Assembly: GCF_029784155.1 (NCBI RefSeq)
Contig: NW_026598411.1
Coordinates: forward strand, 1-64,000
Direction of reading: 5' to 3'
Source: Uranotaenia lowii
Taxonomy: Eukaryota; Arthropoda; Insecta; Diptera; Culicidae
Length of the DNA stretch: 64,000 nt
Below the pieces are notes generated by a model. It was given only the letters and a program-made list of their open reading frames with translations, ran no database searches and was not told the DNA's origin. A program made the translations under genes and the position numbers. This document shows positions 48,927 to 61,369 of this stretch, one piece after another (the stretch's first letter is position 1; each line of letters begins with the position of its first letter).

Positions 48927-51556
48927 GGCCAGAAATCGCATTTTAAAGTTGTGATCCCAAATTAAGCTCAGAATGCCCGAAAAACGCTTCTAAAGGCCAG
49001 AAATCGCATTTTAAAGTTGTGATCCCAAATTAAGCTCAAAGTGCCCGAAAAACGCTTCTAAAGGCCAGAAATCGCATTTTAAAGTTGTGATCCCAAATTA
49101 AGCTCAAAATGCCCGAAAAACGCTTCTAAAGGCCAGAAATCGCATTTTAAAGTTGTGATCCCAAATTAAGCTCAGAATGCCCGAAAAACGCTTCTAAAGG
49201 CCAGAAATCGCATTTTAAAGTTGTGATCCCAAATTAAGCTCAGAATGCCCGAAAAACGCTTCTAAAGGCCAGAAATCGCATTTTAAAGTTGTGATCCCAA
49301 ATTAAGCTCAGAATGCCCGAAAAACGCTTCTAAAGGCCAGAAATCGCATTTTAAAGTTGTGATCCCAAATTAAGCTCAGAATGCCCGAAAAACGCTTCTA
49401 AAGGCCAGAAATCGCATTTTAAAGTTGTGATCCCAAATTAAGCTCAGAATGCCCGAAAAACGCTTCTAAAGGCCAGAAATCGCATTTTAAAGTTGTGATC
49501 CCAAATTAAGCTCAGAATGCCCGAAAAACGCTTCTAAAGGCCAGAAATCGCATTTTAAAGTTGTGATCCCAAATTAAGCTCAAAGTGCCCGAAAAACGCT
49601 TCTAAAGGCCAGAAATCGCATTTTAAAGTTGTGATCCCAAATTAAGCTCAAAATGCCCGAAAAACGCTTCTAAAGGCCAGAAATCGCATTTTAAAGTTGT
49701 GATCCCAAATTAAGCTCAGAATGCCCGAAAAACGCTTCTAAAGGCCAGAAATCGCATTTTAAAGTTGTGATCCCAAATTAAGCTCAGAATGCCCGAAAAA
49801 CGCTTCTAAAGGCCAGAAATCGCATTTTAAAGTTGTGATCCCAAATTAAGCTCAGAATGCCCGAAAAACGCTTCTAAAGGCCAGAAATCGCATTTTAAAG
49901 TTGTGATCCCAAATTAAGCTCAGAATCGCTAAAAAACGCTTCTAAAGGCCAGAAATCGCATTTTAAAGTTGTGATCCCAAATTAAGCTCAGAATCGCTAA
50001 AAAACGCTTCTAAAGGTCAGAAATCGCATTTTAAAGTTGTGATCCCAAATTAAGCTCAGAATGCCCGAAAAACGCTTCTAAAGGCCAGAAATCGCATTTT
50101 AAAGTTGTGATCCCAAATTAAGCTCAGAATGCCCGAAAAACGCTTCTAAAGGCCAGAAATCGCATTTTAAAGTTGTGATCCCAAATTAAGCTCAGAATGC
50201 CCGAAAAACGCTTCTAAAGGCCAGAAATCGCATTTTAAAGTTGTGATCCCAAATTAAGCTCAGAATCGCTAAAAAACGCTTCTAAAGGCCAGAAATCGCA
50301 TTTTAAAGTTGTGATCCCAAATTAAGCTCAGAATCGCTAAAAAACGCTTCTAAAGGTCAGAAATCGCATTTTAAAGTTGTGATCCCAAATTAAGCTCAGA
50401 ATGCCCGAAAAACGCTTCTAAAGGCCAGAAATCGCATTTTAAAGTTGTGATCCCAAATTAAGCTCAGAATGCCCGAAAAACGCTTCTAAAGGCCAGAAAT
50501 CGCATTTTAAAGTTGTGATCCCAAATTAAGCTCAAAATGCCCGAAAAACGCTTCTAAAGGCCAGAAATCGCATTTTAAAGTTGTGATCCCAAATTAAGCT
50601 CAGAATGCCCGAAAAACGCTTCTAAAGGCCAGAAATCGCATTTTAAAGTTGTGATCCCAAATTAAGCTCAGAATGCCCGAAAAACGCTTCTAAAGGCCAG
50701 AAATCGCATTTTAAAGTTGTGATCCCAAATTAAGCTCAGAATGCCCGAAAAACGCTTCTAAAGGCCAGAAATCGCATTTTAAAGTTGTGATCCCAAATTA
50801 AGCTCAGAATCGCTAAAAAACGCTTCTAAAGGCCAGAAATCGCATTTTAAAGTTGTGATCCCAAATTAAGCTCAGAATCGCTAAAAAACGCTTCTAAAGG
50901 TCAGAAATCGCATTTTAAAGTTGTGATCCCAAATTAAGCTCAGAATGCCCGAAAAACGCTTCTAAAGGCCAGAAATCGCATTTTAAAGTTGTGATCCCAA
51001 ATTAAGCTCAGAATGCCCGAAAAACGCTTCTAAAGGCCAGAAATCGCATTTTAAAGTTGTGATCCCAAATTAAGCTCAGAATGCCCGAAAAACGCTTCTA
51101 AAGGCCAGAAATCGCATTTTAAAGTTGTGATCCCAAATTAAGCTCAGAATGCCCGAAAAACGCTTCTAAAGGCCAGAAATCGCATTTTAAAGTTGTGATC
51201 CCAAATTAAGCTCAGAATGCCCGAAAAACGCTTCTAAAGGCCAGAAATCGCATTTTAAAGTTGTGATCCAAAATTAAGCTCAGAATGCCCGAAAAACGCT
51301 TCTAAAGGCCAGAAATCGCATTTTAAAGTTGTGATCCCAAATTAAGCTCAGAATGCCCGAAAAACGCTTCTAAAGGCCAGAAATCGCATTTTAAAGTTGT
51401 GATCCCAAATTAAGCTCAGAATGCCCGAAAAACGCTTCTAAAGGCCAGAAATCGCATTTTAAAGTTGTGATCCCAAATTAAGCTCAGAATGCCCGAAAAA
51501 CGCTTCTAAAGGCCAGAAATCGCATTTTAAAGTTGTGATCCCAAATTAAGCTCAAA
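48927..51556 (+). repeat. 12,444-bp offset duplication, first copy
   Basis: CTCAAAGTG (49,035 and 49,579), three GGTCAG monomers each paired with a type B monomer (50,011, 50,351, 50,895), a unique GTGATCCAAAATT (51,263) and CTCAAAATG (51,551) all recur exactly 12,444 bp later, at 61,479, 62,023, 62,455, 62,795, 63,339, 63,707 and 63,995. Confidence 0.92.
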
Positions 51557-54500
51557 ATGCCCGAAAAACGCTTCTAAAGGCCAGAAATCGCATTTTAAAG
51601 TTGTGATCCCAAATTCAGCTCAGAATGCCCGAAAAACGCTTCTAAAGGCCAGAAATCGCATTTTAAAGTTGTGATCCCAAATTAAGCTCAGAATCGCTAA
51701 AAAACGCTTCTAAAGGCCAGAAATCGCATTTTAAAGTTGTGATCCCAAATTAAGCTCAAAATGCCCGAAAAACGCTTCTAAAGGCCAGAAATCGCATTTT
51801 AAAGTTGTGATCCCAAATTAAGCTCAGAATGCCCGAAAAACGCTTCTAAAGGCCAGAAATCGCATTTTAAAGTTGTGATCCCAAATTAAGCTCAGAATGC
51901 CCGAAAAACGCTTCTAAAGGCCAGAAATCGCATTTTAAAGTTGTGATCCCAAATTAAGCTCAGAATGCCCGAAAAACGCTTCTAAAGGCCAGAAATCGCA
52001 TTTTAAAGTTGTGATCCCAAATTAAGCTCAGAATGCCCGAAAAACGCTTCTAAAGGCCAGATATCGCATTTTAAAGTTGTGATCCCAAATTAAGCTCAGA
52101 ATCGCTAAAAAACGCTTCTAAAGGCCAGAAATCGCATTTTAAAGTTGTGATCCCAAATTAAGCTCAGAATCGCTAAAAAACGCTTCTAAAGGCCAGAAAT
52201 CGCATTTTAAAGTTGTGATCCCAAATTAAGCTCAGAATCGCTAAAAAACGCTTCTAAAGGCCAGAAATCGCATTTTAAAGTTGTGATCCCAAATTAAGCT
52301 CAAAATGCCCGAAAAACGCTTCTAAAGGCCAGAAATCGCATTTTAAAGTTGTGATCCCAAATTAAGCTCAGAATGCCCGAAAAACGCTTCTAAAGGCCAG
52401 AAATCGCATTTTAAAGTTGTGATCCCAAATTAAGCTCAGAATGCCCGAAAAACGCTTCTAAAGGCCAGAAATCGCATTTTAAAGTTGTGATCCCAAATTA
52501 AGCTCAGAATGCCCGAAAAACGCTTCTAAAGGCCAGAAATCGCATTTTAAAGTTGTGATCCCAAATTAAGCTCAAAATGCCCGAAAAACGCTTCTAAAGG
52601 CCAGAAATCGCATTTTAAAGTTGTGATCCCAAATTAAGCTCAGAATGCCCGAAAAACGCTTCTAAAGGCCAGAAATCGCATTTTAAAGTTGTGATCCCAA
52701 ATTAAGCTCAGAATCGCTAAAAAACGCTTCTAAAGGCCAGAAATCGCATTTTAAAGTTGTGATCCCAAATTAAGCTCAGAATCGCTAAAAAACGCTTCTA
52801 AAGGCCAGAAATCGCATTTTAAAGTTGTGATCCCAAATTAAGCTCAAAATGCCCGAAAAACGCTTCTAAAGGCCAGAAATCGCATTTTAAAGTTGTGATC
52901 CCAAATTAAGCTCAGAATGCCCGAAAAACGCTTCTAAAGGCCAGAAATCGCATTTTAAAGTTGTGATCCCAAATTAAGCTCAGAATGCCCGAAAAACGCT
53001 TCTAAAGGCCAGAAATCGCATTTTAAAGTTGTGATCCCAAATTAAGCTCAGAATGCCCGAAAAACGCTTCTAAAGGCCAGATATCGCATTTTAAAGTTGT
53101 GATCCCAAATTAAGCTCAGAATCGCTAAAAAACGCTTCTAAAGGCCAGAAATCGCATTTTAAAGTTGTGATCCCAAATTAAGCTCAGAATGCCCGAAAAA
53201 CGCTTCTAAAGGCCAGAAATCGCATTTTAAAGTTGTGATCCCAAATTAAGCTCAAAATGCCCGAAAAACGCTTCTAAAGGCCAGAAATCGCATTTTAAAG
53301 TTGTGATCCCAAATTAAGCTCAGAATGCCCGAAAAACGCTTCTAAAGGCCAGATATCGCATTTTAAAGTTGTGATCCCAAATTAAGCTCAGAATGCCCGA
53401 AAAACGCTTCTAAAGGCCAGATATCGCATTTTAAAGTTGTGATCCCAAATTAAGCTCAGAATGCCCGAAAAACGCTTATAAAGGCCAGAAATCGCATTTT
53501 AAAGTTGTGATCCCAAATTAAGCTCAGAATCGCTAAAAAACGCTTCTAAAGGCCAGATATCGCATTTTAAAGTTGTGATCCCAAATTAAGCTCAGAATGC
53601 CCGAAAAACGCTTCTAAAGGCCAGAAATCGCATTTTAAAGTTGTGATCCCAAATTAAGCTCAGAATGCCCGAAAAACGCTTCTAAAGGCCAGAAATCGCA
53701 TTTTAAAGTTGTGATCCCAAATTAAGCTCAGAATGCCCGAAAAACGCTTCTAAAGGCCAGAAATCGCATTTTAAAGTTGTGATCCCAAATTAAGCTCAGA
53801 ATGCCCGAAAAACGCTTCTAAAGGCCAGAAATCGCATTTTAAAGTTGTGATCCCAAATTAAGCTCAAAATGCCCGAAAAACGCTTCTAAAGGCCAGAAAT
53901 CGCATTTTAAAGTTGTGATCCTAAATTAAGCTCAGAATGCCCGAAAAACGCTTCTAAAGGCCAGATATCGCATTTTAAAGTTGTGATCCCAAATTAAGCT
54001 CAGAATGCCCGAAAAACGCTTCTAAAGGCCAGATATCGCATTTTAAAGTTGTGATCCCAAATTAAGCTCAGAATGCCCGAAAAACGCTTCTAAAGGCCAG
54101 ATATCGCATTTTAAAGTTGTGATCCCAAATTAAGCTCAAAATGCCCGAAAAACGCTTCTAAAGGCCAGAAATCGCATTTTAAAGTTGTGATCCCAAATTA
54201 AGCTCAGAATGCCCGAAAAACGCTTCTGAAGGCCAGAAATCGCATTTTAAAGTTGTGATCCCAAATTAAGCTCAGAATCGCTAAAAAACGCTTCTAAAGG
54301 CCAGAAATCGCATTTTAAAGTTGTGATCCCAAATTAAGCTCAGAATGCCCGAAAAACGCTTCTAAAGGCCAGAAATCGCATTTTAAAGTTGTGATCCCAA
54401 ATTAAGCTCAGAATGCCCGAAAAACGCTTCTAAAGCCTAGAAATCGCATTTTAAAGTTGTGATCCCAAATTAAGCTCAAAATGCCCGAAAAACGCTTCTA

Positions 54501-57479
54501 AAGGCCAGAAATCGCATTTTAAAGTTGTGATCCCAAATTAAGCTCAGAATGCCCGAAAATCGCTTCTAAAGGCCAGATATCGCATTTTAAAGTTGTGATC
54601 CCAAATTAAGCTCAGAATGCCCGAAAAACGCTTCTAAAGGCCAGAAATCGCATTTTTAAGGTGAGATCCCAAATTAAGCTCAGAATCGCTAAAAAACGCT
54701 TCTAAAGGCCAGAAATCGCATTTTAAAGTTGTGATCCCAAATCAAGCTCAGAATGCCCGAAAAACGCTTCTAAAGGCCAGAAATCGCATTTTAAAGTTGT
54801 GATCCCAAATTAAGCTCAGAATCGCTAAAAAACGCTTCTAAAGGCCAGAAATCGCATTTTAAAGTTGTGATCCCAAATTAAGCTCAGAATGCCCGAAAAA
54901 CGCTTCTAAAGGCCAGATATCGCATTTTAAAGTTGTGATCCCAAATTAAGCTCAAAATGCCCGAAAAACGCTTCTAAAGGCCAGAAATCGCATTTTAAAG
55001 TTGTGATCCCAAATTCAGCTCAGAATGCCCGAAAAACGCTTCTAAAGGCCAGAAATCGCATTTTAAAGTTGTGATCCCAAATTAAGCTCAGAATCGCTAA
55101 AAAACGCTTCTAAAGGCCAGAAATCGCATTTTAAAGTTGTGATCCCAAATTAAGCTCAGAATGCCCGAAAAACGCTTCTAAAGGCCAGAAATCGCATTTT
55201 AAAGTTGTGATCCCAAATTAAGCTCAGAATGCCCGAAAAACGCTTCTAAAGGCCAGAAATCGCATTTTAAAGTTGTGATCCCAAATTAAGCTCAGAATGC
55301 CCGAAAAACGCTTCTAAAGGCCAGAAATCGCATTTTAAAGTTGTGATCCCAAATTAAGCTCAGAATGCCCGAAAAACGCTTCTAAAGGCCAGAAATCGCA
55401 TTTTAAAGTTGTGATCCCAAATTAAGCTTAGAATCGCTAAAAAACGCTTCTAAAGGCCAGAAATCGCATTTTAAAGTTGTGATCCCAAATTAAGCTCAGA
55501 ATGCCCGAAAAACGCTTCTAAAGGCCAGAAATCGCATTTTAAAGTTGTGATCCCAAATTAAGCTCAGAATGCCCGAAAAACGCTTCTAAAGGCCAGAAAT
55601 CGCATTTTAAAGTTGTGATCCCAAATTAAGCTCAGAATGCCCGAAAAACGCTTCTAAAGGCCAGAAATCGCATTTTAAAGTTGTGATCCCAATTTAAGCT
55701 CAGAATGCCCGAAAAACGCTTCTAAAGGCCAGAAATCGCATTTTAAAGTTGTGATCCCAAATTAAGCTCAGAATGCCCGAAAAACGCTTCTAAAGGCCAG
55801 AAATCGCATTTTAAAGTTGTGATCCCAATTTAAGCTCAGAATGCCCGAAAAACGCTTCTAAAGGCCAGAAATCGCATTTTAAAGTTGTGATCCCAAATTA
55901 AGCTCAGAATGCCCGAAAAACGCTTCTAAAGGCCAGAAATCGCATTTTAAAGTTGTGATCCCAAATTAAGCTCAGAATGCCCGAAAAACGCTTCTAAAGG
56001 CCAGAAATCGCATTTTAAAGTTGTGATCCCAAATTAAGCTTAGAATCGCTAAAAAACGCTTCTAAAGGCCAGAAATCGCATTTTAAAGTTGTGATCCCAA
56101 ATTAAGCTCAGAATGCCCGAAAAACGCTTCTAAAGGCCAGAAATCGCATTTTAAAGTTGTGATCCCAAATTAAGCTCAGAATGCCCGAAAAACGCTTCTA
56201 AAGGCCAGAAATCGCATTTTAAAGTTGTGATCCCAAATTAAGCTCAGAATGCCCGAAAAACGCTTCTAAAGGCCAGATATCGCATTTTAAAGTTGTGATC
56301 CCAAATTAAGCTCAGAATGCCCGAAAAACGCTTCTAAAGGCCAGAAATCGCATTTTAAAGTTGTGATCCCAAATTAAGCTCAAAATGCCCGAAAAACGCT
56401 TCTAAAGGCCAGAAATCGCATTTTAAAGTTGTGATCTCAAATTAAGCTCAAAATGCCCGAAAAACGCTTCTAAAGGCCAGAAATCGCATTTTAAAGTTGT
56501 GATCCCAAATTAAGCTCAGAATCGCTAAAAAACGCTTCTAAAGGCCAGAAATCGCATTTTAAAGTTGTGATCCCAAATTAAGCTCAGAATGCCCGAAAAA
56601 CGCTTCTAAAGGCCAGAAATCGCATTTTAAAGTTGTGATCCCAAATTAAGCTCAAAATGCCCGAAAAACGCTTCTAAAGGCCAGATATCGCATTTTAAAG
56701 TTGTGATCCCAAATTAAGCTCAGAATGCCCGAAAAACGCTTCTAAAGGCCAGAAATCGCATTTTAAAGTTGTGATCCCAAATTAAGCTCAAAATGCCCGA
56801 AAAACGCTTCTAAAGGCCAGAAATCGCATTTTAAAGTTGTGATCCCAAATTCAGCTCAGAATGCCCGAAAAACGCTTCTAAAGGCCAGAAATCGCATTTT
56901 AAAGTTGTGATCCCAAATTAAGCTCAGAATGCCCGAAAAACGCTTCTAAAGGCCAGAAATCGCATTTTAAAGTTGTGATCCCAAATTAAGCTCAGAATGC
57001 CCGAAAAACGCTTCTAAAGGCCAGAAATCGCATTTTAAAGTTGTGATCCCAAATTAAGCTCAAAATGCCCGAAAAACGCTTCTAAAGGCCAGAAATCGCA
57101 TTTTAAAGTTGTGATCCCAAATTAAGCTCAAAATGCCCGAAAAACGCTTCTAAAGGCCAGAAATCGCATTTTAAAGTTGTGATCCCAAATTAAGCTCAGA
57201 ATGCCCGAAAAACGCTTCTAAAGGCCAGAAATCGCATTTTAAAGTTGTGATCCCAAATTAAGCTCAAAATGCCCGAAAAACGCTTCTAAAGGCCAGAAAT
57301 CGCATTTTAAAGTTGTGATCCCAAATTAAGCTCAGAATGCCCGAAAAACGCTTCTAAAGGCCAGAAATCGCATTTTAAAGTTGTGATCCCAAATTAAGCT
57401 CAGAATGTCCGAAAAACGCTTCTAAAGGCCAGAAATCGCATTTTAAAGTTGTGATCCCAAATTAAGCTCAGAATGCCCG

Positions 57480-60400
57480 AAAAACGCTTCAAAAGGCCAG
57501 AAATCGCATTTTAAAGTTGTGATCCCAAATTAAGCTCAGAATGCCCGAAAAACGTGTCTGAAGGCCAGAAATCGCATTTTAAAGTTGTGATCCCAAATTA
57601 AGCTCAGAATGGCCGAAAAACGCTTCTAAAGGCCAGAAATCGCATTTTAAAGTTGTGATCCCAAATTAAGCTAAGAATGCCCGAAAAACGCTTCTAAAGG
57701 CCAGAAATCGCATTTTAAAGTTGTGATCCCAAATTAAGCTCAGAATCGCTAAAAAACGCTTCTAAAGGCCAGAAATCGCATTTTAAAGTTGTGATCCCAA
57801 ATTAAGCTCAGAATGGCCGAAAAACGCTTCTAAAGGCTAGAAATCGCATTTTAATGTTGTGATCCCAAATTAAGCTCAGAATGCCCGAAAAACGCTTCAA
57901 AAGGCCAGAAATCGCATTTTAAAGTTGTGATCCCAAATTAAGCTCAGAATGCCCGAAAAACGTGTCTGAAGGCCAGAAATCGCATTTTAAAGTTGTGATC
58001 CCAAATTAAGCTCAGAATGGCCGAAAAACGCTTCTAAAGGCCAGAAATCGCATTTTAAAGTTGTGATCCCAAATTAAGCTCAGAATCGCTAAAAAACGCT
58101 TCTAAAGGCCAGAAATCGCATTTTAAAGTTGTGATCCCAAATTAAGCTCAGAATGGCCGAAAAACGCTTCTAAAGGCCAGAAATCGCATTTTAAAGTTGT
58201 GATCCCAAATTAAGCTCAGAATGCCCGAAAAACGCTTCTAAAGGCCAGAAATCGCATTTTAAAGTTGTGATCCCAAATTAAGCTCAGAATCGCTAAAAAA
58301 CGCTTCTAAAGGCCAGAAATCGCATTTTAAAGTTGTGATCCCAAATTAAGCTCAGAATGCCCGAAAAACGCTTCTAAAGGCCAGAAATCGCATTTTAAAG
58401 TTGTGATCCCAAATTAAGCTCAGAATCGCTAAAAAACGCTTCTAAAGGCCAGAAATCGCATTTTAAAGTTGTGATCCCAAATTAAGCTCAGAATGGCCGA
58501 AAAACGCATCTAAAGGCCAGAAATCGCATTTTAAAGTTGTGATCCCAAATTAAGCTCAGAATGCCCGAAAAACGCTTCTAAAGGCCAGAAATCGCATTTT
58601 AAAGTTGTGATCCCAAATTAAGCTCAGAATGGCCGAAAAACGCTTCTAAAGGCCAGAAATCGCATTTTAATGTTGAGATCCCAAATTAAGCTCAGAATGC
58701 CCGAAAAACGTGTCTGAAGGCCAGAAATCGCATTTTAAAGTTGTGATCCCAAATTAAGCTCAGAATGCCCGAAAAACGCTTCTAAAGGCCAGAAATCGCA
58801 TTTTAAAGTTGTGATCCCAAATTAAGCTCAGAATGCCCGAAAAACGCTTCTAAAGGCTAGAAATCGCATTTTAAAGTTTTGATCCCAAATTAAGCTCAGA
58901 ATGCCCGAAAAACGCTTCTAAAGGCCAGAAATCGCATTTTAAAGTTGTGATCCCAAATTAAGCTCAGAATGCCCGAAAAACGCATCTAAAGGCCAGAAAT
59001 CGCATTTTAAAGTTGTGATCCCAAATTAAGCTCAGAATGGCCGAAAAACGCTTCTAAAGGCCAGAAATCGCATTTTAAAGTTGTGATCCCAAATTAAGCT
59101 CAGAATGCCCGAAAAACGCTTCTAAAGGCCAGAAATCGCATTTTAAAGTTTTGATCCCAAATTAAGCTCAGAATGCCCGAAAAACGCTTCTAAAGGCCAG
59201 AAATCGCATTTTAAAGTTGTGATCCCAAATTAAGCTCAGAATGCCCGAAAAACGCTTCTAAAGGCTAGAAATCGCATTTTAAAGTTTTGATCCCAAATTA
59301 AGCTCAGAATGCCCGAAAAACGCTTCTAAAGGCCAGAAATCGCATTTTAAAGTTGTGATCCCAAATTAAGCTCAGAATGCCCGAAAAACGCATCTAAAGG
59401 CCAGAAATCGCATTTTAAAGTTGTGATCCCAAATTAAGCTCAGAATGGCCGAAAAACGCTTCTAAAGGCCAGAAATCGCATTTTAAAGTTGTGATCCCAA
59501 ATTAAGCTCAGAATGCCCGAAAAACGCTTCTAAAGGCCAGAAATCGCATTTTAAAGTTTTGATCCCAAATTAAGCTCAGAATGCCCGAAAAACGCTTCTA
59601 AAGGCCAGAAATCGCATTTTAAAGTTGTGATCCCAAATTAAGCTCAGAATGGCCGAAAAACGCTTCTAAAGGCCAGAAATCGCATTTTAAAGTTTTGATC
59701 CCAAATTAAGCTCAGAATGCCCGAAAAACGCTTCTAAAGGCCAGAAATCGCATTTTAAAGTTGTGATCCCAAATTAAGCTCAGAATGCCCGAAAAACGCT
59801 TCTAAAGGCTAGAAATCGCATTTTAAAGTTTTGATCCCAAATTAAGCTCAGAATGCCCGAAAAACGCTTCTAAAGGCCAGAAATCGCATTTTAAAGTTGT
59901 GATCCCAAATTAAGCTCAGAATGCCCGAAAAACGCTTCTAAAGGCCAGAAATCGCATTTTAAAGTTGTGATCCCAAATTAAGCTCAGAATGCCCGAAAAA
60001 CGTGTCTGAAGGCCAGAAATCGCATTTTAAAGTTGTGATCCCAAATTAAGCTCAGAATGCCCGAAAAACGCTTCTAAAGGCTAGAAATCGCATTTTAAAG
60101 TTTTGATCCCAAATTAAGCTCAGAATGCCCGAAAAACGCTTCTAAAGGCTAGAAATCGCATTTTAATGTTGTGATCCCAAATTAAGCTCAGAATGCCCGA
60201 AAAACGCTTCTAAAGGCTAGAAATCGCATTTTAAAGTTTTGATCCCAAATTAAGCTCAGAATGCCCGAAAAACGCTTCTAAAGGCCAGAAATCGCATTTT
60301 AAAGTTGTGATCCCAAATTAAGCTCAGAATGCCCGAAAAACGCTTCTAAAGGCCAGAAATCGCATTTTAAAGTTGTGATCCCAAATTAAGCTCAGAATGG

Positions 60401-61369
60401 CCGAAAAACGCTTCTAAAGGCCAGAAATCGCATTTTAAAGTTGTGATCCCAAATTAAGCTCAGAATGCCCGAAAAACGCTTCTAAAGGCCAGAAATCGCA
60501 TTTTAAAGTTGTGATCCCAAATTAAGCTCAGAATGCCCGAAAAACGTGTCTGAAGGCCAGAAATCGCATTTTAAAGTTGTGATCCCAAATTAAGCTCAGA
60601 ATGGCCGAAAAACGCTTCTAAAGGCTAGAAATCGCATTTTAAAGTTGTGATCCCAAATTAAGCTCAGAATGCCCGAAAAACGCTTCTAAAGGCCAGAAAT
60701 CACATTTTAAAGTTGTGATCCCAAATTAACCTCAGAATCGCTAAAAAACGCTTCTAAAGGCCAGAAATCGCATTTTAAAGTTGTGATCCCAAATTAAGCT
60801 CAGAATGCCCGAAAAACGCTTCTAAAGGCCAGAAATCGCATTTTAAAGTTGTGATCCCAAATTAAGTTCAGAATCGCTAAAAAACGCTTCTAAAGGCCAG
60901 AAATCGCATTTTAAAGTTGTGATCCCAAATTAAGCTCAGAATGCCCGAAAAACGCTTCTAAAGGCCAGAAATCGCATTTTAAAGTTGTGATCCCAAATTA
61001 AGCTCAGAATGCCCGAAAAACGCTTCTAAAGGCCAGAAATCGTATTTTAAAGTTGTGATCCCAAATTAAGCTCAGAATGCCCGAAAAACGCTTCTAAAGG
61101 TCAGAAATCGCATTTTAAAGTTGTGATCCCAAATTAACCTCAGAATGTCCGAAAAACGTGTCTGAAGGCCAGAAATCGCATTTTAAAGTTGTGATCCCAA
61201 ATTAAGCTCAGAATGCCCGAAAAACGCTTCTAAAGGCTAGAAATCGCATTTTAAAGTTGTGATCCCAAATTAAGCTCAGAATGCCCGAAAAACGTGTCTG
61301 AAGGCCAGAAATCGCATTTTAAAGTTGTGATCCCAAATTAAGCTCAGAATGCCCGAAAAACGTGTCTGA
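57480..61369 (+). repeat. Satellite domain 4 (CGTGTCTGAAGG monomers)
   Basis: Only here do monomers carry three linked changes giving CGTGTCTGAAGG (57553, 57961, 58710, 60001, 60546, 61158, 61293, 61361). They are accompanied by GGCTAG (about 57836 to 61237), CGCATCTAAAGG (58506, 58981, 59389) and frequent GTTTTGATCC. Several pairs lie 408 bp apart: CGTGTCTG at 57553/57961, CGCTTCAAAAGG at about 57486/57894 and CGCATC at 58981/59389. Confidence 0.8.

Larger units (their letters stand above)
42300..57480 (+). repeat. Satellite domain 3, second copy and extension
   Basis: Dominated by CTCAAAATG, CTCAAAGTG, AGATATCG, TGGCCG and later GGTCAG monomers. It includes the 2,380-bp tandem duplication (42,861-47,475), the source or copy of the 12,444-bp offset block (48,927-51,556), and a nine-monomer repeat of the AAGCTTAG mark (55427 and 56039, 612 bp apart). 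Confidence 0.75.
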
